64,000 nt of DNA, taken from positions 522,848 through 586,847 of the forward strand of contig NZ_SZUA01000001.1 in the NCBI RefSeq assembly GCF_005239095.1, in the 5' to 3' direction. The notes below the pieces were generated by a model. The model was not told where the DNA came from. It worked only from the letters and a program-made list of their open reading frames with translations, and did not search any database. This stretch comes from Luteimonas gilva. GTDB lineage: Bacteria > Pseudomonadota > Gammaproteobacteria > Xanthomonadales > Xanthomonadaceae. The translations under genes were made by a program, and so were the position numbers. Positions 40,948 to 49,909 of the stretch are shown here, piece after piece. Every line of letters begins with the position of its first letter. The stretch's first letter is position 1.

Positions 40948-42363
40948 ATGCCCAATGCCTTGGTCTGGTTCCGCAACGATCTGCGCTTGGCCGATCAGCC
41001 GGCCTTGCGGGCCGCGTTGGACGAAGGCTACGAGCCGATTTGCATCTACATCCACGCACCCGACGAAGAGGGCGCGTGGGCGCCGGGCGCGGCTTCGAAT
41101 GCCTGGCGCCATCGTTCGCTGAAGGCCTTGGACGGGGCTCTGCGCAGCCGGGGTTCGCGCTTGCGCCTGTTCTTCGGGCCCAGTTTGCAGACTCTGCAGA
41201 CCTTGTTGATGGCTTGCGATGCGGAAGCCGTGTTCTGGAACCGGCGCTACGAACCGGCGATCGAAAAGCGCGATGCCGAAATCAAGAAGAAGTTGCGCGG
41301 GCAGGGCGCGCGCGCCGAAAGCTACAACGGCGGACTGCTGTTCGAGCCTTGGAGCTTGAGCACCCAGCAGAACGGACCGTATCGGGTATTCACGCCGTTC
41401 TGGCGCGCCGCGCTCGCCGCATGGCGCTTGCCGGCGGCGTGGGACGCGCCGAAGCGGATCGAGGATGTCGCCGAGGGTCCTGACGGCGTCGCCTTGGATG
41501 CGCTGCATTTAGCGCCGACGCGCGATTGGGATGCGGATTTCTGGGAACGGTGGACGCCGGGAGAGGCCAGCGCCCACGAAGCGTTGGAGATCTTCGTCGA
41601 AGGCGCCTTGCGCGGCTATCGCGAACAGCGCGACCGTCCGGATCGCGTCGGCACGTCGCGTCTTTCGCCGCACTTGCATTTCGGCGAGATCGCACCGTGG
41701 CGCGTGGCCGCAGAATTGGAAGCGCTGCGTACGGCGAGCGCCGCTGCGGACATCGACGCTTACCTGCGCGAACTGGGCTGGCGCGAATTCGCGCATCACT
41801 TGCTGCACCATTTTCCGGCGACGGCCGAGCGCAATCTCGACGCGCGCTTCGACAAGTTCGAATGGGCCCGGCGCCATCCGGCCCAGATCGAGGCCTGGCG
41901 CCGCGGCGGCACTGGCGTGCCGATCGTGGATGCCGGCATGCGCGAGCTTTGGCATACCGGCTGGATGCACAACCGGGTGCGCATGATCGCGGCGAGTTAT
42001 CTGTGCAAGCACTTGCGCCAGCATTGGCTGGAAGGCGCGCGCTGGTTCTGGGACACGCTGGTCGACGCGGATTTGGCGAACAATACGCTGGGCTGGCAAT
42101 GGGTGGCGGGCACCGGCGCCGACGCATCGCCGTATTTCCGTGTGTTCAATCCTGCTACGCAAGCGGAGAAATTCGACCCGGAAGGCGACTACATCGCGCG
42201 TTGGGTGCCGGAACTGAAAGCCTTGCCGGTGCCGGCCCGGTTCGCGCCGTGGACGCAACCGGGACTCGCCGCCAAGCTCGCGCCCGATTATCCGCCGCAG
42301 CCGATCGTCGATCTGGCCGAAGGGCGCGACCGTGCGCTGGCCGCTTACCGCGCCATGCGTTGA
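40948..42363 (+). CDS. phrB: Deoxyribodipyrimidine photolyase
   Basis: This 471-residue flavoprotein repairs cyclobutane pyrimidine dimers with blue light. The N-terminal antenna domain begins LVWFRNDLRLADQPALRAAL. The FAD domain (about 200-470) shows GTSRLSPHLHFGEIAPWRV, ELGWREFAHHLLHHFP and WWVAGTGADASPYFR-type residues (WQWVAGTGADASPYFRVFNP). WMHNRVRMIAASYLCKHL is diagnostic of class I CPD photolyases. TACGAT lies 5 nt before the ATG, so it may be read from a leaderless transcript. Cryptochrome-type divergence is not apparent. Confidence 0.94.
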   Translation: MPNALVWFRNDLRLADQPALRAALDEGYEPICIYIHAPDEEGAWAPGAASNAWRHRSLKALDGALRSRGSRLRLFFGPSLQTLQTLLMACDAEAVFWNRRYEPAIEKRDAEIKKKLRGQGARAESYNGGLLFEPWSLSTQQNGPYRVFTPFWRAALAAWRLPAAWDAPKRIEDVAEGPDGVALDALHLAPTRDWDADFWERWTPGEASAHEALEIFVEGALRGYREQRDRPDRVGTSRLSPHLHFGEIAPWRVAAELEALRTASAAADIDAYLRELGWREFAHHLLHHFPATAERNLDARFDKFEWARRHPAQIEAWRRGGTGVPIVDAGMRELWHTGWMHNRVRMIAASYLCKHLRQHWLEGARWFWDTLVDADLANNTLGWQWVAGTGADASPYFRVFNPATQAEKFDPEGDYIARWVPELKALPVPARFAPWTQPGLAAKLAPDYPPQPIVDLAEGRDRALAAYRAMR

Positions 42364-42413
42364 CCGCCTTCGGCACGCATGATTCACTGCCGGCATCGTC
42401 GCGGGGAACCGGC

Positions 42414-43886
42414 ATGCCGAACCAGAACGCCAAACCGACCAGCCGCAAACGCGCCACGCGCAAGAAAGAAGCCATGTCGCGCGTCGACACCGCTTGGCTG
42501 CGGATGGAGCGTGCGACCAATCCGATGATGATCACCGGCGTGCTGATGTTCGCCGAACCGATGTCGCTGGAGCGCTTGCGGGGAGTGATCGAAAAACGCT
42601 TTCTGGACTATTCGCGCTTCCGCCAAAAAGCGGTCGATACCGCGGCCGGCGCCTACTGGCAGGACGACGAGCATTTCGACCTGGATTGGCATGTGCAGTT
42701 GGCCGCGTTGCCCGGCCGCGGCGACAAGAAATCGTTGGAGCGCTTCGTCAGCCAGCTCGCGTCCAGTCCGCTGGACAAGTCGCGGCCGCTTTGGCAATTC
42801 CATCTGGTCGAAAAGTACGAAGGCGGCTCGGCTCTGGTGGCGCGCATCCATCACAGCTACGCCGACGGCATTGCCCTGGTGCAGGTGCTGTTGTCGCTGA
42901 CCGACACCAAGCGCGAACCGGACAAGGACAGCGACCTGGCCAAAGCCTGGCTCAAGCAAGACGGGGCCGACGTCGCGCGCCGCGTCGGCGCGGTCGAGCG
43001 CTACACCAAGCTCGGCGGCAGGGTGATCGAGAAGGGCATGGAGATGTATCGCGACCCGACCCTGGCCGCGATGCTGGCGAAGGAGGGCGGCGAAATCGCG
43101 CGCGAACTGCTGTACGCGCTGGCGCTGCCGGACGATCCGCCGTCGATGCTGCGCGGCAAGCTCGGCGTCAGCAAGCGGGTAGCCTGGGCGCCGCCGTTGG
43201 ATCTGGAAGAGGTCAAAGCGGTGGGCCGGGCCTGCGATTGCACCGTCAACGACGTACTGATGGCCGCCGCGGCCGGCGCGCTGCGCGACTACATGCTCGA
43301 GCGCGGCGACGACATCGACGGCATGACCCTGCGCGCCACCGTGCCGGTGAACCTGCGTCCGCTCGAACACGCGCGCAAGCTGGGCAACCATTTCGGCCTG
43401 GTGTTCCTGGATCTGCCGGTCGGCGAGGGCAATCCCATCCGCCGGCTCGAGCATGTCGCCGAATGCATGAACCAGCTGAAGAACTCGCGCCAAGCCATTG
43501 TCGCTTTTGGTCTTTTAGCGGCATTGGGCATGGCCCCGGCGGCCGTGCAAGGGGTGGCGTTGGAGCTTTTCAGCCGCAAGGCGAGTGCGGTAGCGACCAA
43601 TGTGCCTGGCCCGCAGCAACCGTTGTACATGGCCGGCTGCACCCTGCGCGAAATGATGTTCTGGGTGCCGCAGACAGGGTCCATCGGTATCGGCATCTCG
43701 ATCCTCAGCTACAACGGCCGCGTCCACTTCGGCCTCATCGCCGACGCCAAGCTGATTCCCGACCCGGACGCGGTGATCCGCCGCTTCGGCGGCGAGTTCG
43801 AAAAGCTGCTGTACCTGGCGCTGATGGGCGATTGGGACCGCTCCCTGGACTCCGTCGCGGCCGCCGCCCTACTGGAAGGCGGCTGA
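42414..43886 (+). CDS. Wax ester synthase / diacylglycerol acyltransferase (WS/DGAT)
   Basis: This 490-residue acyltransferase joins acyl-CoA to fatty alcohol or diacylglycerol to form storage lipid. The catalytic HHxxxDG motif is HHSYADG (146-152). The later conserved NDVLMAAAAGALRDYM and PLYMAGCTLREMMFWVPQTG support the family. The basic N-terminal stretch (first 20 residues, RKRATRKKEA) is not part of the domain; MSRVDTAWLRME at Met21 is the usual start, so ATG 42474 is a serious alternative. It begins 50 nt after phrB. No wax-ester cluster genes surround it. Confidence 0.9.
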   Translation: MPNQNAKPTSRKRATRKKEAMSRVDTAWLRMERATNPMMITGVLMFAEPMSLERLRGVIEKRFLDYSRFRQKAVDTAAGAYWQDDEHFDLDWHVQLAALPGRGDKKSLERFVSQLASSPLDKSRPLWQFHLVEKYEGGSALVARIHHSYADGIALVQVLLSLTDTKREPDKDSDLAKAWLKQDGADVARRVGAVERYTKLGGRVIEKGMEMYRDPTLAAMLAKEGGEIARELLYALALPDDPPSMLRGKLGVSKRVAWAPPLDLEEVKAVGRACDCTVNDVLMAAAAGALRDYMLERGDDIDGMTLRATVPVNLRPLEHARKLGNHFGLVFLDLPVGEGNPIRRLEHVAECMNQLKNSRQAIVAFGLLAALGMAPAAVQGVALELFSRKASAVATNVPGPQQPLYMAGCTLREMMFWVPQTGSIGIGISILSYNGRVHFGLIADAKLIPDPDAVIRRFGGEFEKLLYLALMGDWDRSLDSVAAAALLEGG

Positions 43887-43995
43887 ACCCCGTATGTCGG
43901 CGGCCGCGGCCGTTTGGGCTTCCGTCACCCGCCGGTGACGCGGGCGTGATTAGCTTGGCGGCGCGAATTCACTCCCAGCGACGAGGAGAGGCACG

Positions 43996-44721
43996 ATGAA
44001 CCTGTTCAAGCAATCCGCAATCGGTTTGATGGTCGCCGGCAGCATGCTGCTGACCGGCTGCATGAGTACCGGCGGCGGCTATTACGGCAACCAACCGCCG
44101 CCCCCGCAAGATCCGTACGGCCAGCCGCAACAGCAACAGGGCGGCATGAGTCGCACTGGCAAGGGCGCCCTGATCGGCGCCGCCATCGGCGCAGCGGCCG
44201 GTTTGCTCAGCGGCAGCGACGCCACCGAACGCCGCCAGCGTGCTCTGGTCGGTGCCGGCGTCGGCGGCCTCGCAGGCGGTGCGATCGGTTCCTATCAGGA
44301 CCGCCAGGAACGCATCCTGCGCGAGCGTACCCAGGGCACCGGCGTCGACGTGATCCGTCAGGGCGACAACATCACGCTGAACATGCCCAGCGGCATCACC
44401 TTCGACTTCGACAGCGCCACCTTGAAGCCGCAGTTCAACTCGGTGCTCGACGGCGTCGCCAGCACGCTGCAGGAATACAACCAGACCATCATCGAAGTGG
44501 CCGGCCATACCGACAGCGTCGGCACGGACAGCTATAACCAAGCTCTGTCCGAGCGCCGCGCCAACGCGGTGGGCAACTACCTGATGAGCCGAGGCATCAT
44601 GCGCGACCGTTTCATCATCGTCGGCGCCGGCGAATCGCGTCCGATCGCCAGCAACGACACCGAATCGGGCCGCGCGCAGAACCGCCGCGTGGAAATCACC
44701 CTGGTGCCGGTGCGGGGCTGA
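43996..44721 (+). CDS. OmpA-family lipoprotein (YiaD/Pal-like)
   Basis: This 241-residue lipoprotein has a lipobox LLTGC with the lipidated Cys at 22. A Gly/Pro/Gln-rich linker follows, then a glycine-zipper segment (GALIGAAIGAAAGLLSG) typical of YMGG/YiaD-like proteins. The C-terminal OmpA domain (about 125-241) carries the peptidoglycan-binding TDSVGTDSYNQALSERRANA. It should anchor the outer membrane to the cell wall. A weak terminator and a family 3 repeat lie downstream. Confidence 0.92.
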   Translation: MNLFKQSAIGLMVAGSMLLTGCMSTGGGYYGNQPPPPQDPYGQPQQQQGGMSRTGKGALIGAAIGAAAGLLSGSDATERRQRALVGAGVGGLAGGAIGSYQDRQERILRERTQGTGVDVIRQGDNITLNMPSGITFDFDSATLKPQFNSVLDGVASTLQEYNQTIIEVAGHTDSVGTDSYNQALSERRANAVGNYLMSRGIMRDRFIIVGAGESRPIASNDTESGRAQNRRVEITLVPVRG

Positions 44722-44739
44722 TCGAGTCAGTGCGTCACC

Positions 44740-44770
44740 GAAACGGGCGGCCTAGTGCGGCCCGTTTCTT
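44740..44770 (+). terminator. Probable terminator after the OmpA-like gene
   Basis: GAAACGGGC and GCCCGTTTC form a 9-bp stem with an 11-nt loop (44740-44768). It is followed by TT and, after AGAGC, a run of six T residues contributed by the repeat. Confidence 0.6.
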
Positions 44771-44867
44771 AGAGCTTTTTTGACACGGATCAGAGCGGAT
44801 GAGGGCGGATATATCTTGTATTTGTTACGCCTTTATCCGCATCGATCCGATCTTATCCGTGTCTAAA
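44771..44867. repeat. Inverted repeat, family 3
   Basis: TTTTTTGACACGGATCAGAG at the left is inverted as GATCTTATCCGTGTCTAAA at the right, with an inner GCGGATA-type stem. The right end contains the stop codon (44863-44865) of the convergent gene. Confidence 0.85.
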
Positions 44868-45744
44868 TGGCTTTCGCTTCTTGCTCGGCCTTAGCCCGGC
44901 CCAGCAACGCATGCAGCATCTCGGTCGACAGCCCATGCAGCACCAGCCGGAATCCGGCGCGCAGCGTGGTCAGCGGCACTAGCGGATGCTTGTTATTGAG
45001 GAAGACCAGATAGTCCTGCCGCTTCAGCAAGGTCGAAGCGTAGATCCCGATCACTTCGTCCAGCTGCAGCGAATTGGTTGCGCGCCAAAAATCGTTGTCG
45101 GTCAGGAACAATTGGTAGACCGGCGTATACACCTCGATCGCGGTCTGCAGATCGATGAAATTGGTCCAGCGGTCCGGCATGTCCTCCAGCCGCAGCGGGG
45201 GCTGCGCGATCATCGAGAAGTCCGGCCGCTCGGGCGGCTCGATCGGCTTGCCGCCGAGCGCGCGGTTGAGGTTGATCACGAAGTTGAAGAGGTTCAAGTC
45301 GTGCTGCAGGAACACGTCGTCGCGCAGCGCGTCGATGTCGGCCGGTTTCAGCGGATGCGAGGGCAGCGTCTGGCCGGGCAGGGCGTTCGCGCCGATGAAG
45401 GCCAGCACCTGCGAGCCCAGATGGAAGTGGCGCAGGATCAGCCAATTCGCTTCGGGCCTGACGAAAGTCTTCATGCCCCAAACGATCAGGCGATGCAGGA
45501 TGCGCGACGAAGTCAAATCGTTCGGCATCAGGATCTTCAGCAACTGGATCAGTACGATCGCCAAGCGCGCCAGCGGCCGCACCACCGGCAACACGAATTG
45601 GCGCGAGCGCGAAGCCGCGTCCGACAGCCAGGCGCGCTTGACCTCGTCGGCCAGCGGCCCGCTGGCGTCCAGATACAGCGCCAGCCACGGGTTCGGATCG
45701 CGCGGATCGTGCGCGACGTGCAGCCAATCTTCGCTCTTGCCCAC
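44863..45744 (-). CDS. Unknown protein, partner of the ketosynthase-oxygenase fusion
   Basis: This is a 293-residue protein that I cannot place in a named family. It has a hydrophobic, helix-like stretch at about 55-73 (RPLARLAIVLIQLLKILMP) that may associate with membrane but no signal peptide. His- and Asp-bearing segments follow: WLILRHFHLGSQVLAFIG, DDVFLQHDLNLFNFVINLNR and YQLFLTDNDFWRATNSL. It begins 11 nt downstream of the ketosynthase-oxygenase fusion gene on the same strand, so the two are almost certainly co-transcribed and probably act together. The final residues and stop lie inside a family 3 repeat, which suggests that the original C-terminus was altered. Confidence 0.75.
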   Translation of the reverse strand: MGKSEDWLHVAHDPRDPNPWLALYLDASGPLADEVKRAWLSDAASRSRQFVLPVVRPLARLAIVLIQLLKILMPNDLTSSRILHRLIVWGMKTFVRPEANWLILRHFHLGSQVLAFIGANALPGQTLPSHPLKPADIDALRDDVFLQHDLNLFNFVINLNRALGGKPIEPPERPDFSMIAQPPLRLEDMPDRWTNFIDLQTAIEVYTPVYQLFLTDNDFWRATNSLQLDEVIGIYASTLLKRQDYLVFLNNKHPLVPLTTLRAGFRLVLHGLSTEMLHALLGRAKAEQEAKAI

Positions 45745-45755
45745 GCGAGCCTCCG

Positions 45756-47630
45756 TCAGCGGATCATTTCCAACTGCCGCGCGTAGAGCGCGGCCGTGTG
45801 CCGCGCATCATCGACGATGTCGGCGGCGATGTCGCGGCCGCCGATCGCCAGCGCCGTCTCCACCGCCGCCAGCCAGCGTTGCAGATGGGCGACGTCGTTC
45901 TCGCCGTGGTAAGCGAGGAAGTTGAAACTGCGTCCCAGCCAGCCCAGCCGTTCCCGCAACAAGGGCAGCAATGCCGGCACGATCCGCTGGCCGGTGCCCT
46001 CGATGATGTACATCGCGCCGAGCAGGCCCAAGGCATCGGGCTGCGCGGCGCGGGCGTGCAGGTAGGCGTTCAGCGCCTCGCCGCCGGGGTTGCGCTTGAG
46101 CTCGTCGAGCGAAGCGACCTTGCCGCCGGCATTGCGGTAATCCTCGAACAGCACGTCGTAGTCGAACTGCTCGTCGTCGGCGTGGTGATGCACGGTGTCG
46201 CGCAGCACGGCGTATTTCGGCGTCAGATGGTCGGCGGCTTTGCGCATCCACAAACTGCCTTGGCGCACTTGCGGCACCCATTGCTCCATCCAGCCGACGT
46301 AATCGGCTTTGCCGACGCTGCCGTCCAAGATCTTGGTCACCAACGGCGTGCGCCAGACGCGGCTGCGGTAGTCGTGCCAGATCAGAGCGAGTTCGCGCAG
46401 CAATCGCGCGACTTCCGGCAATTGCTTGTCGTCCGCCGCGTGCGGCGGTTCCGGCAGCGGCACGGGCGATGGCGCTTCGGCAGCGATGGGCGCTGCGGTG
46501 GCGACAGCGGCGGGCGATGCCGCATCAACGACTTTCAACAGCGCGAACGCGACGGTGAACCGGCCCGATTCGGGCACGAACAGCAATATCGTATCGCCGG
46601 CCTTCGGTTTCCGCTCGCGCAGGAAATCGTCGAGCATGGTGAAGATCGAGGCCGAGCCGAGATTGCCGCGAAATTTCAAATTGCTGTACCACTTGCTTTC
46701 CGGGATGTCGAGCTGGGCCAGCTGCAGGCATTGCTTGACCACCGGCGCGAAACGTTCCGAGGAGTAGTGGCAGAGAAAGTGGTCGATCGATGCCGGATCG
46801 ATCGCGCCGGATTGCGCCAGCTTCACGTACTCGTGCGTGGCCACATCGAACAACTGCGGCAGCAAGCGGATGTCCTGGCGCAGCAGCATCGCGCCGGCGG
46901 CGTCGGCGGCGGTGAAATCCTCATGGTCGCCCCACAGCCGACCATCGGGCGCCTGGCCCGCCTGCATGCACAGCGGCAATTCGCCGGAGAACGATTTCAA
47001 GTGCAAATGCTCGAGCTTCAACGACAATCCTTCGCCGGGCCGCGTGGATAGGCGCCAGGCACCGGCGCCGTCGGACAGCATCCAGCGCAGGAAATGCGCG
47101 TCGAAATCGGCGTCGTAACCTGCAGGCGCGAAGCGCGAACGCTTGAACAGGCGCGACGGGAATTCCGCCGTTGCGACGATCGCTTGGCGATGCTGCCCAT
47201 GCTGCAAGGCCAGCGCCGCATGCTGCAGCGCCGCCATGCCCGAGGCGCAGACGCCGTGATGGCTGGCGGTGGTCATCGCCGGTGCGCGCAATTCGGCCTG
47301 CAGCATATTGGCGAAGCCGGGCAGGATCAGATCGCCGGACGAAGTCGCCGCGGCCAGCAGATCGACGTCGCCCAACGCGGCTTCGCCGCCGCCGTTCAAG
47401 CAGGCGCGCACCGCGTTCGCGGCCAAGGCCGCGCAAGTGTGGGTGCTGCGTCCTTGATCGTCGATCGCGTAGTGGCGGGTGACGATGCCGTTTTCGCCCA
47501 AGATGCGGCGCTTGATCCGCGGCGAAAGGGCGTTGATCGGTGCGATGTAGCGATCGATGTCGTCGTTGCCGACCGGCTCCCCCGGAAAATAGGCGCCGGT
47601 GGAGGTGATATAGACCTGGTCGAAGCGCAT
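45756..47630 (-). CDS. KAS III-like ketosynthase fused to a haem-oxygenase-like diiron oxidase domain
   Basis: This is a 624-residue two-domain protein. Residues 1-370 are a FabH/KAS III-type condensing enzyme with Cys128 (ASHHGVCASGM), His288 (DHFLCHYSSERF) and Asn323 (FRGNLGSASI), a complete Cys-His-Asn triad. An Ala/Pro-rich linker (371-402) follows. Residues 403-624 resemble TenA/haem-oxygenase-like proteins annotated as iron-containing redox enzymes: Glu544 in YIIEGTGQ and His575-x3-Asp579-x2-His582 in AYHGENDVAH fit diiron ligands, and HHHADDEQFD (481-490) may supply the rest. It could condense an acyl chain and then oxidise or decarboxylate it. The product is unknown. Confidence 0.85.
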   Translation of the reverse strand: MRFDQVYITSTGAYFPGEPVGNDDIDRYIAPINALSPRIKRRILGENGIVTRHYAIDDQGRSTHTCAALAANAVRACLNGGGEAALGDVDLLAAATSSGDLILPGFANMLQAELRAPAMTTASHHGVCASGMAALQHAALALQHGQHRQAIVATAEFPSRLFKRSRFAPAGYDADFDAHFLRWMLSDGAGAWRLSTRPGEGLSLKLEHLHLKSFSGELPLCMQAGQAPDGRLWGDHEDFTAADAAGAMLLRQDIRLLPQLFDVATHEYVKLAQSGAIDPASIDHFLCHYSSERFAPVVKQCLQLAQLDIPESKWYSNLKFRGNLGSASIFTMLDDFLRERKPKAGDTILLFVPESGRFTVAFALLKVVDAASPAAVATAAPIAAEAPSPVPLPEPPHAADDKQLPEVARLLRELALIWHDYRSRVWRTPLVTKILDGSVGKADYVGWMEQWVPQVRQGSLWMRKAADHLTPKYAVLRDTVHHHADDEQFDYDVLFEDYRNAGGKVASLDELKRNPGGEALNAYLHARAAQPDALGLLGAMYIIEGTGQRIVPALLPLLRERLGWLGRSFNFLAYHGENDVAHLQRWLAAVETALAIGGRDIAADIVDDARHTAALYARQLEMIR

Positions 47631-47654
47631 GTGCCGTCCCTGTTCCTACCCGGC

Positions 47655-47684
47655 TTTATACCGAAAAGGCGCGCCTGGAGTGAA
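47655..47684 (-). promoter_or_regulatory. Candidate promoter of the ketosynthase-oxygenase operon
   Basis: Reading the minus strand, TTCACT (47684-47679), an 18-nt spacer, then TATAAA (47660-47655). The -10 box is about 25 nt upstream of the start codon. Confidence 0.5.
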
Positions 47685-47763
47685 AAAGAATAAGAAACGC
47701 GGCGTTGGGCTTAACCCGTTCCTAACCGGCGCCCGTACGCCCGCGCCCGGCCGCCGGCCATAG

Positions 47764-47783
47764 GAATATCGGCCGGAATATTC
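47764..47783. promoter_or_regulatory. Dyad GAATAT-N8-ATATTC upstream of glk
   Basis: Two inverted 6-bp half sites are separated by 8 bp, 22 bp upstream of the glk start and overlapping an AT-rich stretch (TTCAATAAT) that could be its -10 region. It may be a repressor site. No regulator is assigned. Confidence 0.45.
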
Positions 47784-47805
47784 AATAATCGCTCGCCGGG
47801 GCACG

Positions 47806-48864
47806 ATGGCCTCGAAGGAAATCTTGGCCCCGGGTCGCATGGTTCAGAGCGCAATCGCTGCAGTGCCCGGCGCTTCGCCGCGGGAACGGCCTTTCATCGC
47901 CGCCGACGTGGGCGGCACCCATGCACGGATCGCTTTGATGCAGCCCGGCCTCGGCGGCGGCGCCGCGGCCATGCTCCATTACCGCCAATACGTTTGCGCC
48001 GAGCACGCCAGCTTGGCGGCGATCGTGCGCGATTTCGTGCAACAGACCGGCGCCGACGCGGAGCGCGCGGCCATCGCCATCGCCGGCGTGCTGAACGGCG
48101 ACGATTTGGTCAACAGCAACCTGCCTTGGCGCGTGTCGTTGTCGCAATTGCGGCAAGCGCTGGGGCTGGAGGAAGTCGCGCTCATCAACGACTTCGAAGC
48201 CATGGCCCGGGCCACGCCCTACATCGACCCGGCGGCCGCGACGCTGGTCGTCGGCCCCGCATCGGCGATGCCGACGGGACCGACGCTGGTGATCGGCCCC
48301 GGTACCGGTCTCGGCGCGGCTTTGTGGTTGCCGCCATCCTCGCGCGGCGGTCGCGCCAGCGTGATGCCGACCGAGGCAGGGCACGCGGCGCTGGCGCCCG
48401 GCAACGAGCGCGAGCTGGAAATCGTGCGTCGCCTGCTTCAACGCTGGCCGCATATCGACAACGAGCGCGTGCTGTCCGGCCCCGGTTTGGCGAACGCCTA
48501 CCGCTGCTTGTGCGAGATGGCCGGCGTCGCTCCGCGTACGTCCGATCCGGCCGCCATCGCGCTCGCCGCGCAAGACGGCAGCGACGCGCAGGCGCGCGAG
48601 GCGCTGGAGGTTTTCTGCGCGCTGCTCGGCAGCGTCGTCGGCGATCTGGTCCTCACCTTCGGCGCGCAAGCGGTCTACTTGGCCGGCGGCATCCCGGCGC
48701 ACATCCAAGCCTTCTTGCTGCGCAGCGATTTCGCCGAACGCTTCCTCAACAAGGGTGTGTTGCGCAGTGTATTGGCGCAGGTGCCGGTGTGGCTGATCGA
48801 ACACGGCCGCTACGGATTGATCGGCGCGGCCGCCTGGCATATGGACCGCCAGATCGCCGAGTGA
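47806..48864 (+). CDS. glk: Glucokinase
   Basis: This 352-residue ROK-unrelated, Glk-type (group A) hexokinase has the phosphate-binding IAADVGGTHARIAL near the start. Further segments are EEVALINDFEAMARATPYI with the catalytic Asp, LVIGPGTGLGAALWLP and MPTEAGHAALAP. It phosphorylates glucose with ATP in the cytoplasm. The first about 30 residues precede the usual family start; Met12 (47839) is an alternative. It is separated from the glycosylasparaginase gene by 40 nt and may belong to the glycan-use region, although glucose is not a typical N-glycan product in bacteria. Confidence 0.93.
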   Translation: MASKEILAPGRMVQSAIAAVPGASPRERPFIAADVGGTHARIALMQPGLGGGAAAMLHYRQYVCAEHASLAAIVRDFVQQTGADAERAAIAIAGVLNGDDLVNSNLPWRVSLSQLRQALGLEEVALINDFEAMARATPYIDPAAATLVVGPASAMPTGPTLVIGPGTGLGAALWLPPSSRGGRASVMPTEAGHAALAPGNERELEIVRRLLQRWPHIDNERVLSGPGLANAYRCLCEMAGVAPRTSDPAAIALAAQDGSDAQAREALEVFCALLGSVVGDLVLTFGAQAVYLAGGIPAHIQAFLLRSDFAERFLNKGVLRSVLAQVPVWLIEHGRYGLIGAAAWHMDRQIAE

Positions 48865-48904
48865 ACGCGTTTCGGCTCATCCGCTCGCCCATCGGGAGAC
48901 CTTC

Positions 48905-49909
48905 ATGACCACACGCCGCGATTTCCTGCAGACCTCGTTGCTGGCGGCCGGAGCGCTCGCGCTTCCCGGCGCGGTCCGCGCCGCGTCCGCGCAAGCGCGA
49001 GGCAAGGTGGTGTCGACCTGGGATTTCGGCGTGGAGGCCAACCAAGCCGCTTGGAAAGTCGTGGCCGGCGGCGGTTCGGCGTTGGATGCGGTCGAAGCCG
49101 GGGCGCGCTGGGCGGAAGGCGATTTGTGCAATTCGACCGTGGGCCGCTGCGGCAATCCCGATCGCGACGGCGTGCTGACGTTGGACGCCAGCATCATGGA
49201 CGGCGACGGCCGTTGCGGCGCGGTGGCGGCGTTGCAGGACATCGCCCATCCCGTCTCGGTGGCGCGACGGGTGATGGAGAAGACCCCGCATGTGATGCTG
49301 GTCGGCGAAGGCGCGCAGCAATTCGCGGTCGAACAAGGTTTCGCCAAAGAGAAACTGCTGACGCCCGAGGCCGAGAAGGCTTGGCGCGAATGGCTCAAGA
49401 CCGCCAAGTACCAGCCGCAGATCAATGCCGAACGCGCCAAGCTGCCCGGCAACAAGGAAAACCACGACACGCTCGGCATGCTCGCGCTCGACGCTTCGGG
49501 CAAGCTCGCCGGCGCCTGCACCACCAGCGGGATGGCGTGGAAGATGCACGGGCGCGTCGGCGACAGCCCGATCGTCGGCGCGGGCCTGTACGTCGACAAC
49601 GACATCGGTGCGGCCACCGCTTCCGGCGTGGGCGAGGAAATGATCCGCAATGCCGCCAGCTTTCTCGTGGTCGAACTCATGCGCCAAGGCCGCTCGCCCG
49701 AAGACGCGTGCCGGGAAGCGATCGACCGCGTCGTGCGCAAGCGTCCGCAGGCGAGCAAAACCTTGCAGGTCTGCTTCCTCGCTTTGAACAAGCACGGAGA
49801 AGTCGGCGCCTTCGCCTTGCACAAGGGTTTCGTCTATGCGGTCTGCGACGCCGCGAAGCAAGACGCGCTGCTCGAATCGCGTTCGGTCTACGCGACCGAA
49901 CAGAAATGA
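48905..49909 (+). CDS. N4-(beta-N-acetylglucosaminyl)-L-asparaginase (glycosylasparaginase)
   Basis: This is a 334-residue precursor with a twin-arginine-like signal (TRRDFLQTSLLAAGALALPG), so it is probably periplasmic. The Ntn-hydrolase self-cleaves before Thr189 in NKENHDTLGMLALD, giving alpha and beta chains. GDGRCGAVAALQDI and VGDSPIVGAGLYVDNDIGAA are family-typical. It hydrolyses the GlcNAc-Asn bond left after protein and glycan digestion. This ties it to the mannosidases downstream as the last step of N-glycoprotein breakdown. Its stop overlaps the cutC start. Confidence 0.93.
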   Translation: MTTRRDFLQTSLLAAGALALPGAVRAASAQARGKVVSTWDFGVEANQAAWKVVAGGGSALDAVEAGARWAEGDLCNSTVGRCGNPDRDGVLTLDASIMDGDGRCGAVAALQDIAHPVSVARRVMEKTPHVMLVGEGAQQFAVEQGFAKEKLLTPEAEKAWREWLKTAKYQPQINAERAKLPGNKENHDTLGMLALDASGKLAGACTTSGMAWKMHGRVGDSPIVGAGLYVDNDIGAATASGVGEEMIRNAASFLVVELMRQGRSPEDACREAIDRVVRKRPQASKTLQVCFLALNKHGEVGAFALHKGFVYAVCDAAKQDALLESRSVYATEQK

